Program-made: the position numbers and the translations under genes
The notes under the pieces: model-generated
Databases searched by the model: none
Told to the model about the DNA's origin: nothing
What the model saw: the letters and a program-made list of their open reading frames with translations, nothing else
Part shown: one piece after another, positions 1-5,508 of the stretch
Position numbering within the stretch: the stretch's first letter is position 1
How the letters are laid out: each line of letters opens with the position of its first letter
Assembly: GCA_002348425.1 (NCBI GenBank)
Contig: DEBE01000170.1
Span: 1 to 5,703 of the forward strand
Source: Alphaproteobacteria bacterium UBA2964
GTDB lineage: Bacteria; Pseudomonadota; Alphaproteobacteria; MPNO01; UBA2964
DNA length: 5,703 nt
Reading direction: 5' to 3'

Positions 1-309
1 TTTCTCAAAAACCGGATAGCTACGGACCTTTGCTTCCGGAGGTATGTTGGTTTGGCTTGGTATGTGAACACAATTTCCCGAGGGATCGTATGTCAAACCA
101 TGATAGAGGCATTCAACATTATCACCCTTCAAAATCCCATCGGACAAAGGCATGTGGCGGTGACAACAACGATCCTCCAACGCTACTGGCGTGCCATCTC
201 CGCGTCGATAAAAAACAATTGGCTCATTACAAATCGTACGTCTAAGCATCTCCTGACGTCGAATTTCTGTATCCCAAGCTGCTACATACCAAAAATTACG
301 AGGAAACAT
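1..309 (-). CDS. Rieske [2Fe-2S] aromatic oxygenase, VanA-like (N-terminal part, runs off left edge)
   Basis: This is the N-terminal 103 residues of a Rieske non-heme iron oxygenase; translation is open to the window edge. The opening FPRNFWYVAAW is typical of the vanillate O-demethylase (VanA)/phenoxybenzoate dioxygenase group of oxygenase subunits. The Rieske cluster ligands are all visible as C48-x-H50, 16 residues, then C67-x-x-H70, the classic spacing. In this family the Rieske cluster passes electrons from a separate reductase to a mononuclear Fe(II) site in the C-terminal domain, which hydroxylates or O-demethylates an aromatic or related substrate in the cytoplasm. That catalytic half lies outside the window, so substrate cannot be inferred. 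The ATG at 309 is supported by a GGGAG Shine-Dalgarno at 316-320, six bases upstream. The gene lies 105 bases downstream of the HtrA-like protease on the same strand; no partner reductase is in view. Family call is firm, exact substrate unknown. Confidence 0.93.
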   Translation of the reverse strand, partial: MFPRNFWYVAAWDTEIRRQEMLRRTICNEPIVFYRRGDGTPVALEDRCCHRHMPLSDGILKGDNVECLYHGLTYDPSGNCVHIPSQTNIPPEAKVRSYPVFEK

Positions 310-324
310 TAAATTCTCCCAACT

Positions 325-396
325 TTATTTAACCGGTATATTACATACCCATATAAAAATTAGACCTGTAGCGATTAAAATCAAGCACTCGGCCAT
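325..396 (-). CDS. possible 23-residue hydrophobic peptide ORF upstream of the Rieske gene
   Basis: A short ATG-to-TAA frame encodes MAECLILIATGLIFIWVCNI followed by PVK. It could form a single transmembrane segment, roughly residues 4-20. It ends just before the Rieske gene's Shine-Dalgarno site (316-320), so it would sit as a small membrane peptide or leader in the same transcript. Against it, the only upstream purine run is AGGG about 11 bases before the ATG, which is weak. T-rich DNA also readily yields hydrophobic chance frames. I recognise no family. Treat as doubtful. Confidence 0.2.
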   Translation of the reverse strand: MAECLILIATGLIFIWVCNIPVK

Positions 397-414
397 TTTA
401 TTGACAACCCTATT

Positions 415-1497
415 TTAGGATATATCCATTATTTGAACACTAACTTGGCGGGAAATCTTATTACGTTCAATAGTCAAATTCACCTGATTGCCGATGCCCA
501 CCTTTCGAAGCTCCTTGGTGAATTCCGCCAGAGTTTCTATTCTTGCACCGTTAACATGAGTGACAATATCTCCAAGTCTCCGCCCATTTACAAGGCCTAC
601 TAAACCCGCCTTGGCTGAAGATGTACCCGGTAAAACATCAGCAATTATCAATCCTGCAACTCCAAGACGGGCCGCCACCTCTTCAGGCAAAACAGTTATT
701 CCAATCCCAGGTCTCGGGACCCGACCACTTTTAATAAGCTGCGGCACAATTCTATTTACTACATCTACCGGAACAGCAAAGCCTATACCAGCCGATGAAC
801 CAGAGCCAGAAATTATCGCGGTATTAACCCCTATTAGCCTTCCAGCTGTGTCTATAAGAGGGCCTCCAGAATTTCCCGGGTTGATAGCGGCATCCGTTTG
901 AATAACACCATCGACCTCACGGTTATTAGATGTTGGCAAACGACGATTTAATGCACTTATTATTCCGGAAGTGAGGGTCCGGCTTAAACCAAATGGATTA
1001 CCAATCGCAAATACCGATTGTCCAACCTTTAAGGAACTTGATTCACCCAAAGGAATAGGAGCCCGGCCAGAGCGGGTTCCGGTCAAACGGATAACAGCCA
1101 GATCATAATCCGGAGTGGAGCCTACAAATTTTGCTCGAACCACTTCTCCATTTTCTAAACGCACAGCTATTTCATTTGCACCGGCAATAACATGATGATT
1201 GGTTACAACATGCCCGGCACTATCCCATATAAAGCCTGAACCAGTCCCACCGCCCCGCTTTCTTCCAGAGTAATCGCCTTGAGTGAAAATATATACCACG
1301 GATGGAGCAGTCGCATTAAAGATCTCTATCGTGCTTTTTTCAAGATTGGTCAATGAACCCCGCGGTGTCACTACACGGGGTTTATCGCCCGTCAAGAAGA
1401 CGTTACGAATAAATTCATCGGCAACAAATACCGTTGCGATTATTAAAGACCAGATGATGACATAACGTGCGAATTTACTATTCATATTTACTGCCAA
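415..1497 (-). CDS. membrane-anchored HtrA/DegS-like serine protease with one PDZ domain
   Basis: A 360-residue trypsin-fold (S1C) protease of the HtrA family, expected in the periplasm, where such enzymes degrade or sense misfolded envelope proteins. Residues 12-26 form one hydrophobic signal anchor after a short basic N-terminus. The protease domain spans about 53-258 and has the full catalytic triad: H102 in TNHHVI, D132 in DYDLAVIR and S210 in NPGNSGGPL. One PDZ domain covers about 262-355, beginning with a PGIGI carboxylate-binding-loop-like segment. One PDZ plus an uncleaved anchor resembles DegS rather than DegP or DegQ, which have two PDZ domains. Whether it cleaves an anti-sigma factor as E. 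coli DegS does cannot be told, as no RseA or sigma-E gene is nearby. The start is TTG at 1497, supported by AAGGG nine bases upstream; ATG at 1485 (residue 5) is the alternative. The gene is divergent from the SDR and upstream of the Rieske gene. Confidence 0.93.
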   Translation of the reverse strand: MAVNMNSKFARYVIIWSLIIATVFVADEFIRNVFLTGDKPRVVTPRGSLTNLEKSTIEIFNATAPSVVYIFTQGDYSGRKRGGGTGSGFIWDSAGHVVTNHHVIAGANEIAVRLENGEVVRAKFVGSTPDYDLAVIRLTGTRSGRAPIPLGESSSLKVGQSVFAIGNPFGLSRTLTSGIISALNRRLPTSNNREVDGVIQTDAAINPGNSGGPLIDTAGRLIGVNTAIISGSGSSAGIGFAVPVDVVNRIVPQLIKSGRVPRPGIGITVLPEEVAARLGVAGLIIADVLPGTSSAKAGLVGLVNGRRLGDIVTHVNGARIETLAEFTKELRKVGIGNQVNLTIERNKISRQVSVQIMDIS

Positions 1498-1506
1498 AGA
1501 TTATTA

Positions 1507-1511
1507 CCCTT
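1507..1511 (-). promoter_or_regulatory. ribosome binding site favouring the TTG start of the HtrA-like gene
   Basis: AAGGG on the minus strand lies nine bases before TTG at 1497 but 21 bases before the in-frame ATG at 1485. The spacing therefore favours the rare TTG start. The two choices differ by only four residues and neither alters the anchor. Confidence 0.55.
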
Positions 1512-1545
1512 AAAAGATAGCCTGACCACCGGACTAGGCCAATGC

Positions 1546-1574
1546 TTGACGAGAGCCAGTTGAGTTTTAACAAT
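1546..1574 (+). promoter_or_regulatory. candidate sigma-70-type promoter for the SDR gene
   Basis: TTGACG (1546-1551) matches five of six bases of the -35 consensus. After a 17-base spacer comes AACAAT (1569-1574), matching four of six of the -10. Transcription would begin near 1581, about 25 bases before the start codon and ahead of the AAGGGA ribosome site. It lies in the 108-base gap shared with the divergent HtrA-like gene. This is a consensus match only. Confidence 0.35.
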
Positions 1575-1605
1575 ACAGAACAATAAATCAAATAAGGGAT
1601 TTAAG

Positions 1606-2364
1606 ATGGGACAACTCGATAAACGGACAGTCATTGTTACAGGCGCGGCTCAGGGAATTGGTGCTGCCTATGCGCGTGGACTAGTTGCAGAGGGTGCTAA
1701 TGTTGTCATTAACGATGTTGTAGACTCAGGCCCACTCGTAAATGAATTAACCGCCGCTGGCGGTGAAGTCATTGGAATAACTGCCGATGTTACTGATGAC
1801 AACCAGATTGCTAGTATGGTAGCCAAAACCATTGAAAAATACGGACGTATCGATGGTTTAATTAATAATGCCGCCCTTTTCGGTAAAATTGCTCGACGGC
1901 GATTTGAAGAGATTGATATTGAAGAATTTGACGCTGTTATGCGCGTCAACATCCGCGGAGTATGGCAAGTTTCACGCGCTGTTATAAACATTATGCGGAA
2001 CCAAAAATATGGCAAGGTTGTCAATATAGCTTCTGGAACAGTATTTAAGGGAACGCCAATGCAATTACACTATGTTACATCCAAGGGTGCAATAATTGCC
2101 CTCAGCAGAGCAATGGCCCGCGAGGTCGGAGAAGATAATATTTGTATCAATACAATTGCGCCTGGACTTACGCAAAGCGAAGCTGTGCTAAACGAGGGAC
2201 AATTTTCAGATGAACATTTTGACGCAAATATAGGTAGTCGATGTATCAAAAGGGCAGAAGAACCAGAAGACCTGATCGGAACTGCAATCTTTTTACTATC
2301 GCCAGATTCGGACTTCGTTACTGGTCAGGTGCTTTGTGTAGATGGAGGTTCTGTTACACACTAA
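1606..2364 (+). CDS. short-chain dehydrogenase/reductase (classical SDR), probably NAD-dependent
   Basis: A 252-residue classical SDR, the usual length, forming a cytoplasmic Rossmann-fold oxidoreductase for an alcohol/ketone pair. The cofactor-binding motif TGAAQGIG is at residues 12-19, and NNAA at 87-90 stabilises the central sheet. The catalytic tetrad is N115, S143, Y156 and K160 (YVTSK). The PG motif at 186-187 and the C-terminal VDGG at 245-248 are also standard. D37 at the end of strand beta-2 suggests preference for NAD(H) over NADP(H). The substrate cannot be assigned; FabG-like, glucose dehydrogenase-like and catabolic alcohol dehydrogenases all share these motifs. The ATG is supported by AAGGGA at 1594-1599, six bases upstream. 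The gene ends tail-to-tail with the second AEC carrier, overlapping it by four bases. It may act on the same compound class the carriers move, but that is only adjacency. Confidence 0.94.
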   Translation: MGQLDKRTVIVTGAAQGIGAAYARGLVAEGANVVINDVVDSGPLVNELTAAGGEVIGITADVTDDNQIASMVAKTIEKYGRIDGLINNAALFGKIARRRFEEIDIEEFDAVMRVNIRGVWQVSRAVINIMRNQKYGKVVNIASGTVFKGTPMQLHYVTSKGAIIALSRAMAREVGEDNICINTIAPGLTQSEAVLNEGQFSDEHFDANIGSRCIKRAEEPEDLIGTAIFLLSPDSDFVTGQVLCVDGGSVTH

Positions 2365-3242
2365 AGTAAATAGAACAACAACATAGGAAGCGTAACTACC
2401 GATAGACCAGCAGAAATCAAAACCATGCTGGCGACTTCCTCCGGTTCGCGTTTGTAAATGACTGCAAAGAGATAGTTAGAGACTGCAACAGGCATACTGC
2501 TCTGAATTATCACAACCGCGCGTACCATTCCCTCAAGCTCAAAACATTCGGCGACCCCCCACCCTATGATAAAGCCAATGCCAAGTCTGAATATACCCAG
2601 TCCAATGCCCCGAGGAAGTGAGGAAATCTTAAAACGACCCAAAGAACACCCAAGAGCAATTAATTGTAATGGAAAAGCCATGGCCCCCAAAAGCTTCGTA
2701 GAGTCGTATGCCCATTTTGGGAGAGTTATGTCTAACCACATCATGAATATCGCTACGAAAGCTGCCCATAATGCGGGCTCACGAGATAAATTACTTAGTG
2801 ATAACTTACCCGAAGCGATAGCAGCTCCAATTGTGAAGGTGCCAACAGCACCTATTGTAAAATATACCAGAGCCAAAGCCAGACCTTCCTCGCCATAAGC
2901 AAAAAGCGAAACGGGTAGTCCCATACTACCAACCAATGGAAAAATCATTGACGGGAGGTAGGCCGGGAAGGACAGTCTGCATAATCGCAAAAGGATTACA
3001 GCGAAAAGGGCCGTAATGAGATAAATTATGGTTGCCGAAATGGCAATTTCGGTAAGTGCCAAAAATTCAAGATGAACCTTGCTAAAGGTAGCAATAATAA
3101 GGCAAGGCACCGCAATTTTATAAACGAGTGTAGATGCAAGATCTGAGTCAAAATCACGCCCAGTTCTGATCCAGAATAGACCGATTGCTGCACATAGGAA
3201 TACGGGTAATACGATGGCCGCAAGTTCTGAAATAATCCCCAT
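2361..3242 (-). CDS. AEC-family (MdcF-like) membrane carrier, second gene of a tandem pair
   Basis: A 293-residue, highly hydrophobic inner-membrane protein of the auxin efflux carrier/malonate transporter (AEC, Mem_trans) family, with about ten predicted membrane spans in two halves. Family members move organic anions. The start is taken as ATG at 3242: AGGG at 3251-3254 is eight bases upstream, and this Met aligns with the first residue of the neighbouring paralogue. A longer frame from TTG at 3263 has no ribosome site and would add seven residues. By hand count the two paralogues share about 38% identity over their first 146 residues without gaps. This copy reads PLVGSMGLP at 102-110 where its neighbour has PNNGNMGLP, so it lacks the Asn residues typical of that AEC motif. 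Only four bases separate it from the upstream carrier, implying translational coupling. Substrate unknown. Confidence 0.9.
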   Translation of the reverse strand: MGIISELAAIVLPVFLCAAIGLFWIRTGRDFDSDLASTLVYKIAVPCLIIATFSKVHLEFLALTEIAISATIIYLITALFAVILLRLCRLSFPAYLPSMIFPLVGSMGLPVSLFAYGEEGLALALVYFTIGAVGTFTIGAAIASGKLSLSNLSREPALWAAFVAIFMMWLDITLPKWAYDSTKLLGAMAFPLQLIALGCSLGRFKISSLPRGIGLGIFRLGIGFIIGWGVAECFELEGMVRAVVIIQSSMPVAVSNYLFAVIYKREPEEVASMVLISAGLSVVTLPMLLFYLL

Positions 3243-3246
3243 TAGA

Positions 3247-4134
3247 CTAACCCTGCAATACAAACAACATCAGAAAGGGAAGGGTAGCCAACGACATGAA
3301 AGTAGAAACAACCACTATACCTGCAACGCCATTTGCTTCCCGATCGAAACGTGCTGCTAAAAGATAATTCATTACTGCGGTGGGCATAGCACATTGAAGT
3401 ATCAATACACCGCGCGTAACGCCTTGGAGTTCAAAAAGTTCAGCGAGTAAAACTCCCAGACCGAATCCTATGAAAAGACGGACAAAACTTAGCCAGAAAC
3501 TCTTTTTAAAATCACTGACTTCTAAGCGCGACAAAGAAACACCAAGTGCAACCAACATTAATGGAATGGACATACCGCCGATGATTTCAGCGGTATTTGC
3601 GACCCATTTCGGTGGCGCTGTTTCCGTACACATAAAAATTAAGGCAGCAGCGATTATCCAAATAAAGGGTGTTTTAAGCATGGAAATAAATGACCATTTA
3701 CCCGAGGCACAAGCGAAACCGATCGTCACATTTGCCGTCGACATCAACACAAATACGCTGATACCAAGGGCTAGACCTACATCACCAAATGCGAATAAAC
3801 AGAGAGGAAGGCCCATGTTTCCATTATTAGGAAAAGAAAGTGCCGGTAAAAAAGCGCCTATCTCCAACCTAAACATTTTAAGCAGAATGGCACCAATTAT
3901 GAGATTAGCTGCAAGAAAAATACCAAAAATACCAAAAATTTCCCCAAATTCAGCCGGAGAAACATCTAATTTTGTCAAAGTAGAAAAAATTAACGCGGGC
4001 ACACCAAAATTCAGTGTCAGCATTCCTACAAGTGTGGTGTCGAAAGGTTTTCCCGACCGACCCCACGCATAACCTATCCCTGCTATTACAAACAGTGGGG
4101 CAATAATACTTGCTATTTGGACGACGAGTGACAC
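3247..4134 (-). CDS. AEC-family (MdcF-like) membrane carrier, first gene of a tandem pair
   Basis: A 295-residue polytopic inner-membrane protein of the AEC/Mem_trans family, normal length for bacterial MdcF-like permeases, with about ten hydrophobic spans. Landmarks are the first-span Pro-13, the FPNNGNMGLP motif at 101-110 in the first half, and MPTAVMNY at 250-257 in the second half. AEC members export or import small organic anions such as malonate or malate; the substrate here cannot be read from sequence. The start is GTG at 4134 with GAAG at 4142-4145, seven bases upstream. The first internal Met is residue 38, which would remove the first span, so GTG is the sensible choice. It leads an operon with the second carrier, whose ribosome site lies at the 3' end of this gene. 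The operon is divergent from the cobalamin adenosyltransferase across a 173-base gap. Confidence 0.91.
   Translation of the reverse strand: MSLVVQIASIIAPLFVIAGIGYAWGRSGKPFDTTLVGMLTLNFGVPALIFSTLTKLDVSPAEFGEIFGIFGIFLAANLIIGAILLKMFRLEIGAFLPALSFPNNGNMGLPLCLFAFGDVGLALGISVFVLMSTANVTIGFACASGKWSFISMLKTPFIWIIAAALIFMCTETAPPKWVANTAEIIGGMSIPLMLVALGVSLSRLEVSDFKKSFWLSFVRLFIGFGLGVLLAELFELQGVTRGVLILQCAMPTAVMNYLLAARFDREANGVAGIVVVSTFMSLATLPFLMLFVLQG
3251..3254 (-). promoter_or_regulatory. ribosome binding site deciding the start of the second AEC carrier
   Basis: AGGG lies eight bases before ATG at 3242 and within the last codons of the upstream carrier gene, whose stop is at 3249-3247. It supports translational coupling of the two carriers. 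It lies downstream of the alternative TTG at 3263, so it argues against that longer start. Confidence 0.7.
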
Positions 4135-4198
4135 TGAATTACTTCAATTGTGGACAATAAAGACAGATTAGATGCATTGTGACCTGTTATTACAAAAC

Positions 4199-4216
4199 AA
4201 AAACCCCGGAGCTTTT
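4199..4216. repeat. imperfect palindrome in the AEC/adenosyltransferase divergent gap
   Basis: The sequence AAAAACCCCGGAGCTTTT forms an 18-base dyad centred between 4207 and 4208, with seven of nine pairs matching. It has no loop, so it is unlikely to be a hairpin terminator; an operator-like protein site is possible. The rest of the 173-base gap is AT-rich, and I see no further gene or RNA in it. Confidence 0.25.
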
Positions 4217-4248
4217 ACCAATTTACAGATAGTAAATTTAAATATTAG

Positions 4249-4276
4249 TTGAATTTTAGTCTGACCGGACTTTAAT
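4249..4276 (+). promoter_or_regulatory. candidate promoter for the cobalamin adenosyltransferase gene
   Basis: TTGAAT (4249-4254, four of six matches to -35) and TTTAAT (4271-4276, five of six matches to -10) are separated by 16 bases. A start near 4283 would give a leader of about 25 bases. The spacer contains AGTC-TGACCG-GACT (4258-4271), a small dyad placed where a repressor could block polymerase. There is no cobalamin-riboswitch-sized space between this promoter and the gene. Consensus match only. Confidence 0.35.
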
Positions 4277-4307
4277 TTACCCATCACAACATTTTTGAAC
4301 AGTAGAA

Positions 4308-4874
4308 ATGGTCAAAATAGATAAAATTTATACTAGGGGTGGAGATAAAGGGAAAACATCTCTTGGGGATGGCAAGCGATTGTCCAAGAATTCTATGCGA
4401 ATATGTTCCATTGGTGATGTTGACGAAACTAACTGCGCCATTGGCCTAGCCCTCACAATCCTAAATCCGGACGAAGAAGCAACAAAAATTTTATCCCGTG
4501 TCCAGAATGATCTTTTTGATTTAGGAGCCGATTTAGCTATACCAGGGGCAGATATAAATGATGGTAACCTTCGTATCCAAAAGATACAGGTGGCCCGAAT
4601 TGAAGAGAACATCGATGCACTCAACGACAATCTCTCAACACTCCAATCTTTTATCTTGCCGGGGGGATCCAAGTCTGCCGCCCACATCCATGCTGCGCGT
4701 GCTATTGCTCGTAGAGCAGAACGCTCTTTGATTGCCCTAGCGGAATCTGAAGCAGTCAATCAGTTCGCTTTACAATATTTAAATAGGTTGTCTGATTTGC
4801 TTTTCGTTTTGGCTAGGACAAAAAATGACTTCGGAAAGAGCGAAACATTATGGGTGCCAGGCAAAAATATTTAA
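4308..4874 (+). CDS. pduO: PduO-type ATP:cob(I)alamin adenosyltransferase
   Basis: A 188-residue PduO/MMAB-family adenosyltransferase, which transfers the 5'-deoxyadenosyl group of ATP to cob(I)alamin to make coenzyme B12; the family works as a cytoplasmic trimer. The N-terminal ATP motif TRGGDKGKTSLGDG is at 9-22 and GDVDETN at 36-42. FILPGGS is at 115-121; F115 corresponds by spacing to the Phe that helps form four-coordinate cob(II)alamin in Lactobacillus PduO. R131, R135, R136 and E138 reproduce the R-x3-RR-x-E signature that is mutated in human MMAB disease. YLNRLSDLLFVLAR (157-170) closes the domain. Length and ends are normal, and the start fits the family's usual MVKL-like N-terminus, though no good Shine-Dalgarno precedes it. 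No B12-dependent enzyme is in the window, so the cofactor's user is unknown. It converges on the ThDP subunit gene with a 30-base gap. Confidence 0.95.
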   Translation: MVKIDKIYTRGGDKGKTSLGDGKRLSKNSMRICSIGDVDETNCAIGLALTILNPDEEATKILSRVQNDLFDLGADLAIPGADINDGNLRIQKIQVARIEENIDALNDNLSTLQSFILPGGSKSAAHIHAARAIARRAERSLIALAESEAVNQFALQYLNRLSDLLFVLARTKNDFGKSETLWVPGKNI

Positions 4875-4905
4875 GAATAGTCTCGCAGAAAAAGATAATA
4901 TTTTT
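4863..4905. repeat. AT-only inverted repeat spanning two convergent gene ends
   Basis: AAAAATATT (4863-4871) and AATATTTTT (4897-4905) are perfect nine-base inverted arms around a 25-base loop. They cover the ends of the adenosyltransferase gene and the ThDP beta-subunit gene. The run of T residues after the right arm is terminator-like on the plus strand. However, the stem has no G-C pair, so I doubt it works as an intrinsic terminator. No other terminator candidate is visible here. Confidence 0.25.
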
Positions 4906-5507
4906 TAAGGAAGAACGTTAAAAATAGCCTCTCCAGTCCGCTCCTCAACATAGCGTCCAAATCGAAATTTTACTTCAGGGCCGTCCATTGTGGCTGTTCG
5001 TATCTCCTTGCCTACTTTTTCGACATTTAACACAACGAAACTATGGCCTTCTGCCATAACTACTTCATCAAACTGGTCCTTAAAATCCTCTAACTTGTCA
5101 AAACTATAAACTCTTTCGATACCACTGCCGTGCGCCATTTTTTTATAGTCTGCATGCTCACTAAATGGAATATCGACCTCTTCTGTCGACCCATAACATT
5201 TATTTGAAACTAAAAAATGAGTGAGGTTAGGCAAATTCATTTGTCGTTCAACAAACAACATGCCGGGATTCATAACAAAGGCACCATCCCCGCTCATAGC
5301 CCAAACTTTAATATCAGGATTGCCCACCGCGATGCCACTAGCAAACATAGAAGACAAACTCATCGATGCAGTAAGATAAAACACCCGATCCCGTTCGTGA
5401 GTTAGGTCCCACCAAGTTCCGGAGCTATGCCCCGCCGAAGTGACTACCAACTCATCTGTCCAGCGACTAACCATATATGCAAAGGTTTCGCGCAAATTCA
5501 TGGGCAT
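4905..5507 (-). CDS. ThDP-dependent decarboxylase, TPP-binding (beta) subunit, sulfopyruvate/phosphonopyruvate decarboxylase-like
   Basis: A 200-residue protein equal to one PP (TPP-binding, C-terminal) domain of thiamine-diphosphate enzymes. This matches the size of stand-alone beta subunits such as sulfopyruvate decarboxylase ComE. The diphosphate/Mg2+ motif is G73-D74-G75, followed after 26 residues by N102. An N-terminal segment TSAGHSSGTWWDL (23-35) and the MSLSSMFASGIAV helix (49-61) fit the same fold. In ThDP enzymes this domain pairs with a separate Pyr domain, here the gene ending one base upstream, to decarboxylate a 2-oxoacid or join carbonyl compounds. Departures from the usual motif: K103 replaces the second Asn, and STEEVD (107-112) stands where related decarboxylases often have TGGQ. 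Substrate is therefore open. The ATG at 5507 has GGGGA at 5516-5520, eight bases upstream. The C-terminal GRYVEERTGEAIFNVLP is hydrophilic and unassigned. Confidence 0.87.
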   Translation of the reverse strand: MPMNLRETFAYMVSRWTDELVVTSAGHSSGTWWDLTHERDRVFYLTASMSLSSMFASGIAVGNPDIKVWAMSGDGAFVMNPGMLFVERQMNLPNLTHFLVSNKCYGSTEEVDIPFSEHADYKKMAHGSGIERVYSFDKLEDFKDQFDEVVMAEGHSFVVLNVEKVGKEIRTATMDGPEVKFRFGRYVEERTGEAIFNVLP

Positions 5508-5508
5508 C

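Noticed and set aside
30..312. Two short plus-strand frames over the left end
   Set aside because: Both are antisense to the Rieske domain, whose cluster ligands and start are clear on the minus strand.
401..406. Perfect TTGACA -35-like hexamer on the plus strand
   Set aside because: No -10 match lies 16-18 bases downstream, and the next plus-strand gene begins at 1606, so there is nothing for it to drive.
1514..1542. TTGGCC-17-TATCTT as a minus-strand promoter for the HtrA-like gene
   Set aside because: Transcription would start near 1507 and so exclude or barely include the AAGGG ribosome site at 1507-1511. It would only suit the ATG at 1485, which has no ribosome site.
3243..3263. Longer TTG start for the second AEC carrier
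   Set aside because: No ribosome site precedes it, the extra seven residues have no counterpart in the paralogue, and the ATG at 3242 has a well-spaced AGGG.
3470..4072. A 200-codon open frame on the plus strand inside the first AEC carrier
   Set aside because: It is fully antisense to a convincing membrane carrier, has no ribosome site or recognisable motif, and is rich in Pro, Lys and Thr as expected from the complement of a hydrophobic gene.
4135..4307. Cobalamin riboswitch ahead of the adenosyltransferase
   Set aside because: The gap is too short and too AT-rich for the roughly 200-base folded element, and I found no B12-box-like conserved segment.
4328..4759. A 143-codon minus-strand frame inside the adenosyltransferase gene
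   Set aside because: It lies wholly within a gene with all PduO-type signature residues; its translation shows no family features.
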